Positions 10,668-22,800 of a DNA stretch of 64,000 bases are shown here, piece after piece. How positions within the stretch are numbered: the first letter of the stretch is position 1; every line of letters starts with the position of its first letter. This DNA is from Rhabditoides inermis (Eukaryota; Nematoda; Chromadorea; Rhabditida; Rhabditidae), in assembly GCA_963966185.1 (NCBI GenBank), contig CAWZYM010000079.1:55001-119000 (forward strand), read 5' to 3'. Made by a program: the position numbers and the translations under genes. The notes under the pieces are model-generated. The model was not told the DNA's origin. It did not search any database and worked only from the letters and a program-made list of their open reading frames with translations.

Positions 10668-13600
10668 TCAGAAGCGGCTGAGGGGCTTGAAACTGGCGAG
10701 AATGGCCTTCTTGTCCCTCGAAGTCGCACGCGTTGCAAGAGCCTACAAAGAATGAACACGGTTATGTAAAAGACACACACCTCATACTGCTCCCTTTCGT
10801 GAAGCTTTCGCGAGTTGATCCAATCGAGATCCAACTAGAAGGTGTTTTGAAAATCAAGCCAGTTTACACTCACGATGAGATCGCAGTCAGCTCCCATCAT
10901 GATATGCATAAGTCCTCTGTAATCAGGGACCTCGGCCGGGTTCATTTCATTGACCAGTCTGAACTATTATGTAAGAGAGAAACTGCGTGTTTAACTCACT
11001 TTATGAGATGTTTGAACGCGAATGGGATTCCTTTGTCCACCATAGTTGGCCAGTCTGGAATAGAGATTTGAACAATGACGTCATTCCTGCCACCTACAGT
11101 ATCCTTCCATCATGTGGTTCTTTGCCTGCAGCACCTGCTCCTTGTCCACGTTTCCTTTCCACGGCAGCTTTTGGAACATCTAAGTTACCATGATTTCAGT
11201 GATACAATCGTTCAATCGGTAATAAGATACCTCAATGCTCATCAGAAGCCAGGATTCGATGTCGTCGCAAGGATGCTGTTTCTTCATTTCGTGAGCCACA
11301 CGTGGAGCATATCTCAACGACTGCATGATTTTGGCCTCCCAACATCTTTTTCACCTCATGGTTCCGATGAATCCACGTTCTTTTCCTTTGCGGATCTGGA
11401 TTTTTGCGTGTTCATCAATGCTGCGTTGGGCCATTCCAAAGTCGAGAATGAACACAACTTTTTCGTTCTGTTTTCCTCCGATCGCAAAGTTTCCTGGTTT
11501 GATATCTCTAAAAACGGATAAATCAATCATTTGATGATTTTATAAAATATACCTGTGAATGAATCCACAGCGGTGCAACTGATGAACTGCGTTAAAAGAC
11601 TGGATAGAGATATACATTGCAGAAAACGAACTGAAAAAAGGTCCGCGAATGCTTTTGGTCAAAATCTTTACTTGAGTTTCCGAGGCACATGTTGTTGGAC
11701 TGTAGAGAGAGATTTTCCAACCAGAGTCATGACCAAGAAATCAAAAGTTGCAGTATGACCTGAGTTCGTTCCATTATTAGAAAACATGACAAATCCACCT
11801 TTATCCACATACTGTACAATTTGATTCCTGTTTTCGAAATCATTTGCAGAGATATCCATGAGAACATAGATTTCCGACTAAATGGATACTCGATGAAACC
11901 TTCAGTGATTTGTAATCTTACTGTGAGAGATGAACATGAAATTTCACGCTTCTCTGTTTTGATTGCATATTTGATTACGTTCTCTTTGATTTTGGATGTG
12001 CGGGTTGTTTGTTCATTAGTTTTTGATCCGTCATTTCCCTTGGTTGCTTCATAGACCTCTCCATAGGTACCAGATCCTAGCAGTTTTCCAAGAAGATATT
12101 CATCATGGCAACCTTTCAGATACGTTCCAGTCAATTTCTAAACAATATCTTGTATGATAAGTACGAAGAATAATATTACATACCCTTTCCTTTTCCGATG
12201 TTGATTCCTCTCTCTTCTTGTTCTTCTGCATCACTGCAGTTTCGAATCTTCTGTAGCTTTTGGCGGTATCGATTCTTCTTTTGCGAAGCGCATTGTAGTC
12301 TTCAGATTCACACGCAGTCCTCATTTTCTCCACAAACGAAGCTTTGCGAGCTTGAAGGTAACTGTATATCTTCGAACTCTCGCCATATGTTAGATTCTAA
12401 ATATGAATGTTTCTGAAATTATCTTTCAATAATAATAATCACCATGATGTGAAACTGGAAGAAACATATGTAAGTGAAATAGTACTGCCACTTGTTAGTG
12501 TAGCTGTTGGGACGAAACATTCGCATTGACTGAATGTAACAACTAGTCATTCAACAACAACAGATCTCAATATACAATATCTTGAGAGTATATACCTTAA
12601 TAAGCTCGAATGGTTCGGGATTGGGATGAGAGTCAACGAGTCCCATCAGAACATCCATTCCTAGAACATTGATCGAAATAGCGAGACGAAAACCCTTAGA
12701 ACATACCAACGAAAGCAGCGCTCCTTCCGAGTCCGTCGGCGCAGTGGACGACCACTGGATCGTCCGTCTTCCCGATCTTCTCGTATATCGTCTTCATCAC
12801 GTCTGCCAACTCTTCCGGGTTTTCGGGTGCGAGGCAGTCTTTCCAGCCAGAGTATTGCAGCAGTTCCACTTCTTTCGTCACGTAACCACTGAAACCGTAT
12901 ATTGAATGAATTTAAAATGCTGGTAAAATACTTCGACACACTAAACACCAAATGTTTCACATTCTTGATGGCAGATTTTTTCACCGAAGTACATTTGACC
13001 TGTATATTAATTAAAAGCTTCACTTTACATCTTGTATTGGTTATGTACATACCTTATACTTAGCGAATCGATTATTGAACACTCGATGCGATTTTTCGTT
13101 CCAATATTCGAAGCATTTTTCAACGGGTTTGCCTTTCTCAACTTCAACAAAATCGCATAGCATGACGATTGCTTTGCAATTGTATCGAAAGACCACATGC
13201 CAGAAGTCAATGGCAGTGTCAACGGTCGGAGCAGCGGCCATTATATATCTGAATGGATTATGTGATTCTTGCGAATCAATTCATATATACTTGTGCGCAT
13301 GTCCCATAGGAATGACCCAGTTTCCATCGAAAAAGTTGAATTGGCCCGGCCAGCCCAAATCAACCATGGTAGAATCCACATAAGGTTCCTTCAATACGTT
13401 CATTACACTCATTTTCAAAGTTGATACTTTGCTTGCCGATGTTTTCTTCACTGATTGTACCGTTGCTGTTGATCTTATAAACTCTTTATAGATCTTTCTC
13501 GGATCAAGTGCAACACAATCCTGAAATAATGGTTGCCGAATAAGTTAAAAAATTAATTGTACCAGAGATACTCCGACGCTATTGCCATACATCATCTGGT

Positions 13601-16600
13601 TCTCTACTTTCAAACCGCGCTAAATTCAAAATTCAGATACATTTATGTAGAATCTATTACTTTGATTCCACTTTTCTGCCAGAACCTCACTGGATGCAAA
13701 GTTCGGAGTTTACTGATCAAATACGAAGTGATGCCATTCAACCAGAAACATGCAATGCACAAGTCTGCAAAATGTTGATAAGTAAATATGCATGTTTCCA
13801 AATATGTCACTTACACAATATATGAACAACCAAATAAAACGGTTTGATTTGGTTACATGCGCGAGTGACAATGTTGTGATAAATGTAAGTCATCTGACAT
13901 TCTTTTGGTAACGATTTCATCAGTTTAGTCTAAACAGATTTTATGAGTACAGTTATAGTCGGGTTGGATTCTATATGCCATCCGTGACATTTCACATGTT
14001 GTGCAGTTTCGTGCAACACAACGTGTATGTCTTCATATATCCAAAACGCTTTGTGAGAGGGAATGGAACCCATGGTAGCTCGCAACAATCGCGCGCTGGC
14101 CGGGCGCTCTACCACTGCGCCATTGAGGCTCATATGGAGAGGACATTGAAATTCGCAAATATGTTTGCTCGTTATCTCTCATCATTGTAAACTGACGAGG
14201 CCAGTGGAGCTAGATGGGCTCTCTCTCTCTTCGATATCTTAACCACTGCCTCTATGGCGCAGTGGTAGTGTGCACCGCCAGCGCACAATCACCGCTATCT
14301 GTCCACGGGTTCGATTCCTACTCATGGAAGCGTTTTGGATATTTGATGACAAACATGTTGTGTTGCACAAAACTGCACAACGTGTGAAATGTCACGGATG
14401 GCATAAAGGATCCAATCCGACTATATATGAATGCCCGACCTTGATAGATGTAACGCTGTTCTCGATAGGGACAAACAGTTGGTCCACTCCTGGATCTGCT
14501 ATCATTCCTTTCAAATGCTCGATGAGATCGTCAAATCTCGAAAAGTTCTTGCATTTCGGATTCTTGTAAACACAATTCCAATAAAACTAAATTCGAGAGT
14601 TTGTAAATCACCAATGTGTTTGAGTTACCATGAACTTGGTTAGTGCTTCTGTGATCGTATCAAGATGAGTCATTATTTCCCTGCCGTTCTCATGTTCGTT
14701 GAAGCATTCGATTCCCGATTGAATTTCTTTATTAAAAATTGTCAGTATTTTGGGACATTTTTTGATAGTTGTGTTCAGAGTTTGATCAAACTCGATGTAG
14801 TAGCTTTTGAAGTTCTAAAAACTAGTTCTTGACTGAGAATAAGTTTAGCTCACATACCACGAGTCTACCAAGAATATCCTCAGCGTGCCTAGATGACATC
14901 TTTTGAATAACGTCGCGTATTCGTGATAGTTCGTCGCGAATGCCTGAAACATTTTTGACCTACGTTTTATGCTAGCCTAAACCAATGAGTTGGCAATCTG
15001 TATATTGTTCAAAGAAAACGTGGCCGTTGTTTCTGTTGCAATTTTGTAGCTGTCTAAATATTCAAATGAATATTTCACTATAAGTAATTGTAACTCACAA
15101 GTAGTTCCTATGTAAGAATGTTCCATTAATTGTTCCTGTCAGTTTCCAAATATCCTTCGAGTTTTGCACAAAGTAGTTGCAACCGCTTTGACGAACATTC
15201 GTAAAGTGCATAAAGGTCCTGTGAAGCAAATAGCTGTATATTTCAAGAACATCGCATATGTACTTACGAAATGTAAATGGCAGGAATCAGGGTAAACAAG
15301 AAACATACTACAGATCCTATCATGATTAATTTCGGTTCAACTGTAACAATTATCCGTGATAAAAATTACAAAACAGTACATACGGGGGACAAAATAGAAG
15401 AGAAACATCATCATAGTCGTTACAGCCATTAATACCATGAGTAGCACAATCAATGAGAATGCAACGTCATTAGTAACAACATTCTAAAGATAACACTTCT
15501 GAAAAGACAATGTTTGAAATACCTTAACAGCGTGGCGTCTCATTTGTTTCGTTTCTTTGTTAATCACATAAAGTTCGTTAAGTATCTGAAGTTGATTGAA
15601 TACGAGATCCAAATTAACACCTTTTTCCAGAGCAACACCTTTTTCGAAAAATGATCGATCGGCCTCGAGAATGTTAAACCGAGTAGGATATTAGTGAACA
15701 AAGTCGCATTATTATTGAGAATATTGTGAATATAGTTCTCATTTCGCTGAACACGAATCCATAAACTTATATCCTGTAAAATCACTCACGATATCACTTT
15801 GAGGCGCTATAAGATAGTTGTCAAACTTTTTGAAATATTTAAACACGTTTTCAATTGCTTTAGAAACACCGTCTTTCTCCTCGTATCTTCCGTGAATATT
15901 GGTCTAAAAATCGGTTTATCAGAACACTAAAATACACACCTTTGCGTCGGCTATACTAGAAAATATATGATTCATGTTCAAGTTTATCAAATGATTAACG
16001 AGATTGTTCTGAAAGCATTTTCCAATTTAATAGAGTATGCACACATTTATATTATAGTGATATTCACCGAAAGTTCACCAGGATGACTGTTTCTCAACAA
16101 TTCTGTATTCATCTGATTCAACTAAAATACTCTTTGTTACACACAAAACGCGCATAAATGTTCATCATACCTGCTTTTTGAACATCGAATTGAGTGCAGT
16201 TATCATATTGGCCTTCGGTGGTTCGACAGAGTTTCGAATAGCACACATGAACTCAAGCATTTCATTGTAGACGTCTGAATTCAGAATGTGACTTTGATTG
16301 TCAAAGTACGCAAACTTGTAAGCTGGTTTTTGATATCATTAGAAAAATTATCGGACATTTTGTTGTGAGTGTGAAAGAAAGCACTGACAAAGACAATCGA
16401 TACAATGATACAAGCCAGTGTAAGCATCGTTATCAGAGCGATCGATATCTGAACACTTGTTTGAACATTGGACGAAGGAAAGATTTAAACCTTCAATAGG
16501 AAGATTTGTAGTGAATAATCTTTTGTAAGAACAGGGATTACAACTTTATCATTTCTCGAAGGATAGGAGAAATACCGCAGTTCCTTAGAATATATAAATT

Positions 16601-18491
16601 TTTTCTTACTTGCATTGAACCTTGAGAATACCTGTCCAGCTTTTCTCCTTATGAAGTATATGATGTAAGCAATAACAGAAATTGCACTGACGAGAGACAA
16701 CAAACCAAGCATGACAGATGGAACTGACGTTGACTGAAAGTATTTGAAAAATTAGAACATGCTGCTATCAAACCGGTGTCTTCGTTTCCATTTCTCGAAT
16801 CAAGACATCAAATGGCGTTGCATTATCTATTCCGAACAAAGTCTGAACAACAGTGACCGTTCAATCGTGACAGATGCGAATCTGACCTTCAACACTCCCT
16901 TGAGAGTCTCCTCAGATGGTTTCTCGAATGAATGTGGGGCATGGGATTCAGCCGACGCTGCTACGAGTCTGTCCTGCCACTCACTACTCTTCGACAAATC
17001 CGGAAGTAGACGGGTGTTGTATTTGGACAAACATTCTGAAAAGAAAGTCAATCTTTTGAAACTATAAAAATAAAAGTTTGAGGAGACTCTAGTATGTCTC
17101 GAAAATGATTCTATTGGATGAGATCAAAGTCCACAGATTTTATCAAGAATCAAGAAATAATAAAAATAAAGACAACAAGTTAATCACACAAAATGTTATT
17201 AGGGGCGGCGCGCAGCGGCGCCTGTTTGTTTTGATCTGTGGCGCGCGCAACACGCCACTCCCAAGGCACACACGATTTCTCTATTCTATTTCGATATACT
17301 TAATTCGTGTGCGTTATTTTTTAGAATATCACTTTGTAAGACCTATGAGTATGATTCGTGAAACCAATATCGGTCGCGGCATCCAAAACCGCCCTCTCTC
17401 GCTCTCTCCCGCTTTGCCACTAAACGTGTTTACGACGACGACGACGAACGACGACGGTGTGCATCACGTAAGCCCCGCCCAGTGCACTTTGCGCTCATTG
17501 GTCGCTCGGCTCTCTTGCATGCGCACTCTGATTGGCCGAGCGCATGCCCTGCCCTTCGCTCATCCACTCTCATGTCCAGACCACCGTCCCCGTTTTGGCG
17601 CGAAAACTGTGGAGGGAGGGAGGGGGGGGGGGTGTGCCAGCGGAGTGAGTGTGTATGAGAGAGAGAGAGAGAGAGAGAGAGACGAAATAGCGCGTGTTAA
17701 TGAAAGACTGGCTAAGGCAGGCGCGCGAGCGAATCGACCAAGCAGTGCGTTTCCATATTCAGTATACGTTTTCTAAAGTTTCGAATATTTATACGCAACA
17801 TGTTCGGCACATCAACCTGAAAAAAATTCTTCGAAATTTGAGAAAAGGACATCCATTCATTTTCGAAAAGTACACGAGTAAAGAGGAGTGGTTTGGTTTG
17901 ATCTAATTCAACAAAAGCACATGAATAAAATCTCTTCGCAGCTGACTGAAATTTCGAAACAAATCTGCTCTTTCTGATCGATGAAAAGGCGAATATAGTA
18001 TGCACTATAATCGTGTCACACATTTTGTTGCATGTCACTTGTTGGGATTAACTCAGCATGTTAACAAAAAAAACAATTATTAGTTTTGAAACATCGTTTG
18101 AAAGAGCAGGTTTGTTTTGAAATTTTAGTCAGCTGCGAAGAGATTTTATGCATGTGCTTTTGTTGAATAGGTTCTAAACCAAACCACTCCTCTTTACTCG
18201 TGTACTTTTGAAAGAGAATCGCAAGAACAATCAAGGCAACCAGTTATACAACCATTTTTTCGCAACTCACTTGCAGACTTGATGTTCTTGATGAATTTGG
18301 CTCTCGAAGACTCCCCGAGAATCGAGCGACACATCAGAAGAAGCAGCAACAACCTGGAAGAACGGTACGATGTTGCAGTGATGGAACAACCAACCGAGAA
18401 AAAGCAAGAAACAAACGAAAAGCTAAGAAGAAGACCGGGATTGAAGCGGAGAGAGTAGAAAATGAACTCACCGCCACACGAGACAAGACAT
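10668..18491 (-). CDS. Five-TM receptor with PTP and CK1-type kinase domains, copy A
   Basis: A chain of about 30 small exons reads without stops from ATG at 18,491 (MSCLVWR, then L6M, a signal peptide; exon 2 is 18,353-18,271) to TGA at 10,668-10,670. In order it encodes: an N-terminal ectodomain (exons 17,035-16,887 and 16,842-16,774); TM1 (16,733-16,632, VMLGLLSLVSAISVIAYIIYF); a short cytosolic loop; TM2 (about 16,448-16,380); a roughly 300-residue loop; paired TM3 and TM4 (near 15,480-15,390 and 15,345-15,265); a second large loop; and TM5 (about 13,860-13,690). The topology matches prominins. The cytoplasmic part is a PTP domain (about 13,410-12,430; TAIDFWHVVF, WKD in place of WPD, signature HCADGLGRS near 12,720-12,747). 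A CK1/TTBK-like kinase follows (about 12,134-10,668; GSGTYGEVY, AIKTE, HRDIKPGNF, DFG, RYAP). No intergenic gap separates the domains. Membrane receptor function is inference. Confidence 0.8.
13950..14133 (-). mobile_element. tRNA-derived SINE, minus copy
   Basis: Read on the minus strand, a tRNA-like head with an A-box-like TGGCGCAGTGGTAG and a B-box-like GGTTCCATTCC is followed by a tail containing GCACAACATGTGAAATGTC. The same head-plus-tail unit lies in opposite orientation at 14,248. It is intronic in copy A and absent from the matching introns of the other copies. The tRNA fold is too imperfect for a functional tRNA. Confidence 0.6.
14248..14428 (+). mobile_element. tRNA-derived SINE, plus copy
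   Basis: The head begins GCCTCTATGGCGCAGTGG and has the B-box-like GGTTCGATTCC. The tail GCGTTTTGGATAT...GTCACGGATGGCAT matches the inverted copy at 13,950-14,133. The acceptor-like ends pair only partly, so this is a SINE and not a working tRNA gene. Confidence 0.6.
17195..18215. mobile_element. Composite repeat with a terminal-inverted-repeat MITE in an intron of copy A
   Basis: The right part (about 17,860-18,215) has two roughly 120-base inverted arms: AGTACACGAGTAAAGAGGAG...GCACATG...GCAGCTGACT and its reverse complement. The left part (17,195-17,780) is GC-rich, with a purine run and a GA microsatellite. The whole unit occurs in reverse orientation at 31,676-33,025, and a single arm is at 25,038-25,137. 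It lies between exons 2 and 3 of copy A. The 223-codon open frame inside (17,105-17,776) is low-complexity and not shared as protein. Confidence 0.7.
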
Positions 18492-18887
18492 TGCGAAGAA
18501 ATGACGATAGAAAAATGCGAAAAGACATGACGAGATGACAAAAGACGAGTAAACAAGTTGACGTGTAAACAAAAACAACGCTTCTTAAAGTGGCATAATT
18601 TAATTGTGTATTTTGTGAAAACGTTTTCCTTTCCGTGATTTTGATCTACGCTACGCACACTCACGCAATCAACTTTTGTAGAACCACCCACTTTACAAGC
18701 GCTTGTCGAACAGATCAAAGGGTGGCAAGACAGTGTGTAGAGACAAGAGGAGAGAGACGTGAGAGTGCGTCATTGGTAGTCATGGTCCCCCACGCGTCTC
18801 ATAATAAGCCACGCCCACCCAAGCCAACACGTCCAATCAGATTTTGTTAAATGTTAGCAAAAAAACATCGCTGTTGAACACGTTTAA
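18492..18887. other. Upstream region of copy A
   Basis: Candidate promoter region for the minus-strand gene starting at 18,491. I see no TATA box I would defend and no other gene. Confidence 0.35.
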
Positions 18888-19446
18888 AGGTAGTGTACCC
18901 TCTGAATCAAATATAAAAAATATATCATGAATGTACTATCAATGTCTTTTAGAGGTATTTTTATGTCGTTAATGGTTGTTTGTGATAAAAAATAATGAAA
19001 TTAAAAATTATCAAACTTTTATTTTAATCCAACATGATACGCATATTTGCGCAACGTTGTGAGTTATGATTTTTAACATCATTCAACATATCTTACTGCG
19101 TTTAGCATATAATTTCCCATAAGCTGTTTTCGCCAGTTTAGTAAAAGAAACACATAGTAGAAATGTTATATAAAACAAGAATGACATAAGAAACAATATA
19201 AACACATGCAAATTTTTTTGTCTTGAATGAAACAGCGCTTAGTGTGGTCAAATTGTGTAACTTCGTGCAGTTGTGCACACACCCCCGAGCTGATTAAAAG
19301 TTATTAGTTTCTACGATTTCTCACTCCAATATTCAAATAATTTTGTTTCAGAATATATGTTTGCATCATCATAATATACTCATTGAGTCGAAAACAATGA
19401 CATATTGTATCTACACACGCACCCAGATTCAGAGGGTACACTACCT
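18888..19446. mobile_element. MITE with TTAA target duplication
   Basis: The ends are inverted repeats (AGGTAGTGTACCCTCTGA and its complement) and are flanked on both sides by TTAA (18,884-18,887 and 19,447-19,450). The 559-bp AT-rich interior has no coding capacity. TTAA duplication is the hallmark of piggyBac-type transposition, so this is probably a non-autonomous piggyBac-like element. Confidence 0.8.
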
Positions 19447-19876
19447 TTAACTTCTTTCACGGTCATTTTCGTCTTTTGCTGTTTAGTTATATTAATTACT
19501 AACATAGTTGCGATGTAAGTAAGTTGTAAGTTAGATGCGCTCTACTAAATGGTGGCTTTCTCAAATCACAATTATGAACTCAAAAGACGTGCCCGTCCCT
19601 ATCCCTATACTCAAAGTTAAAAATCAGGTGAAACACATCCGATCGATCAATAACGAAATCTGACATTTCAAAAACAAATTAGAAGAGTAGAATTTCAAAT
19701 TTCATATTTATTCAACTACTTTATTCAAAAGCGAAAACCTGTTAACTAACTTTCGTTTTAAGACGTTTTAACTTTAATAAGACGATTACTCGGTTTAAGA
19801 ATATGACAACGATGTTAAACAATAAGAATACGAAAAAACCACGAGTGTTTGTATGGTACATACAGTTAAGAGCATT
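19447..19876. other. 3' flank of copy B
   Basis: About 19,720-19,876 aligns with the 3' flank of copy A, including a minus-strand AATAAA at 19,720. I see nothing else here. Confidence 0.5.
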
Positions 19877-22800
19877 TTAGAAGCGGCTGAGGGGCTTGAA
19901 ACTGGCGAGAATGGCCTTCTTGTCCCTCGAAGTCGCACGCGTTGCAAGAGCCTACAAAGAATGAATACAATTAAGTAAAAGACACATACCTCGTATTGCT
20001 CCCTTTCGTGAAGCTTTCGCGAGTTGATCCAATCGAGATCCAACTACAAGGTGTTATGAGAACCAAGCCAGTTTACACTCACGATGAGATCGCAGTCAGC
20101 TCCCATCATGATATGCATAAGTCCTCTGTAATCAGGGACCTCGGCCGGGTTCATTTCATTGACCAGTCTGAACTATTATGTAAGAGAGAAACTGCGTGTT
20201 TAACTCACTTGATGAGATGTTGGAACGCGAATGGGATTCCTTTGTCCACCATAGTTGGCCAGTCTGGAATAGAGACTTGAACAGTGATGTCATTCCTGCC
20301 ACCTACAGTTTCCTTCCATCATGTGGTTTTTTGCCTGCAGCACCTGGTCCTTGTCCACGTTTCCTTTCCATGGCAGTTTTTGGAACATCTAGATTTCCAT
20401 GATTTGAGTGATACAATCGTTTCACTCAATATTAACATACTACATACATACCTCGATGCTCATCAAAAGCCAGGATTCGATGTCGTCGCAAGGATGCTGT
20501 TTCTTCATTTCGTGAGCCACGCGTGGAGCATATCTCAACGACTGCTAGATTTTGGCTTTCCAACATCTTTTTCACCTCATGGTTCCGATGAATCCACGTT
20601 CCTTTCCTTTGCGGATCTGAATTTTTGCGTGTTCATCAATGCTGCGTTGGGCCATTCCGAAGTCGAGAATGAACACCACTTTTTCGTTCTCTTTTCCTCC
20701 GATCGCAAAGTTTCCAGGTTTGATATCTCTAAAAATGGATAAATCGATGAATTGATGATTCTGTATTATATACCTGTGAATGAATCCACAGCGGTGCAAC
20801 TGATGAACTGCGTTGAAAGACTGGATAGAGATATACATTGCAGAAAACGAGCTGAGAAAAAGGACTGCGGATGTTTTGGTTAAATTGTTTACTTGAGTTT
20901 CCTAGGCACATGTTGTTGGACTGTAGAGAGAGATTTTCCAACCAGAGTCATTACCAAGAAATCAAAAGTTGCAGTATGACCTAGGTTCGTTCCATTATTA
21001 GAAAACATGACAAATCCACCTTTATCCACGTACTGTACAATTTGATTCCTGTTTTCGAAAGCATTTGCAGAGACATCCATGAGAACATAGATTTCCGACT
21101 AAATTGATAATGATCACTTCAGTGATTTGTAAACTTACTGTGAGAGATGAACATGAAATTCCACGCTTTTCCGTCTTGATTGCATATTTGACTCCGTTCT
21201 CTTTGTCTTTAGATGTGCAGGTTGTTTGTTCATTAGTTTTTGATCCGTCATTTCCCTTGGTTGCTTGATAGACCTCTCCATAGGTACCAGATCCCAGCAG
21301 TTTTCCAAGAAGATATTCATTATGACAACCTTTCAGATACGTTCCAGTCAATTTCTAAACAACATCTTGTATGATAAATACGAATTTTAATATTGCATAC
21401 TCTTTCATTTTCTGATGTTGATTCCTCTCTCTTCTTGTTCTTCTTCATCACTGCTGTTTCGAATCTTCTGTAGCTTTTGGCGGTATCGATTCTTCTTTTG
21501 CGAAGTGCAGTGTAGTCTTCAGATTCAAAAGCAGTCCTCATTTTCTCCACAAACGAAGCCTTCCGAGCTTGAAGATAACTGTATATCTTCGAACTCTCGC
21601 CATATGTTAGATTCTAAAAAGGAATGTTTTTGAAATTATCTTTCAATACTCACCATGATGTGAAACTGGAAGAAACATATGTAAGTGAAATAGTACTGCC
21701 ACTTGTTAATGTAGCTGTTGAGACGAAACATTCGCATCGACTGAATGTAACAACAAACAACAAGTCATTCAACAACACTTGAACTCAATATCTCTAGAAT
21801 ACCTGAATATGATGGAATGGTTCGGGATTGGGATGAGAGTCAACGAGTCCCATCAGAACATCCATCCCTAGAACATTAATCGAAATAGCGAGACGAAAAA
21901 CCTTAGAACATACCAACGAAAGCAGCGCTCCTTCCGAGTCCGTCGGCGCAGTGGACGACCACTGGATCGTCCGTCTTCCCGATCTTCTCGTATATCGTCT
22001 TCATCACGTCTGCCAATTCTTCCGGGTTTTCGGGTGCGAGGCAGTCTTTCCAGCCAGTGTACTGCAGCAACTCCACTTCTTTCGTCACGTAACCACTGAA
22101 ACCGTATATTGAATGAATTTAAAATGCTGGTGAATGTACTTCGACACACTGAACACCAGATGTTTCACATTCTTGATGGCAGACTTTTTCACAGAAGTAC
22201 ATTTGATCTGAATATCAATTATATGCTTCACTTTAAACATCTGTTGTTGGTTATGTACATACCTTATACTTAGCGAATTGATTTTTGAACACTCGATGCG
22301 ACTTTTCGTTCCAGTATTCAAAGCATTTTTCAACGGTTTTCCCTTTCTCGACTTCAACAAAGTCGCATAGCATGACGATTGATTTGCAATTGTATCGGAA
22401 GACCACATGCCAGAAGTCAATGGCAGTGTCAACGGTCGGAGCAGCGGCCATTATATATCTGAATGGATTATTTGAATCTTGCGAATCAATTTTTACATAC
22501 TTGTGTGCATGTCCCATGGGAATGACCCAGTTTCCATCGAAATAGTTGGAGTCTCCCGGCCAGCCCAAATCAACCATGGTAGAATCCACAGAAGTTTCCT
22601 TCGATACATTCATTTCACTCATTTTCGACGTCGATACTTTGCTTGCCGATGTTTTCTCCACTGATTTTGTTGTCACTGTTGATCTCATAAACTCTTTATA
22701 GATTTTTCTTGGATCAATTGCAACACAATCCTATAACAATGGTTACAGAAGAAGTTATCAACTTAGTTATACCAGAGACACTCCGACGCTATTGCCATAC

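Noticed and set aside
10668..13420. Phosphatase and kinase as separate genes from the TM ectodomain
   Set aside because: Introns stay at 40-70 bp across the junctions, reading frames join, and three copies keep the same order with no stop, start or spacer between domains.
17105..17776. 223-codon plus-strand open frame
   Set aside because: It covers a repeat with GA runs, is low-complexity, and the inverted copy at 32-33 kb does not keep the protein frame.
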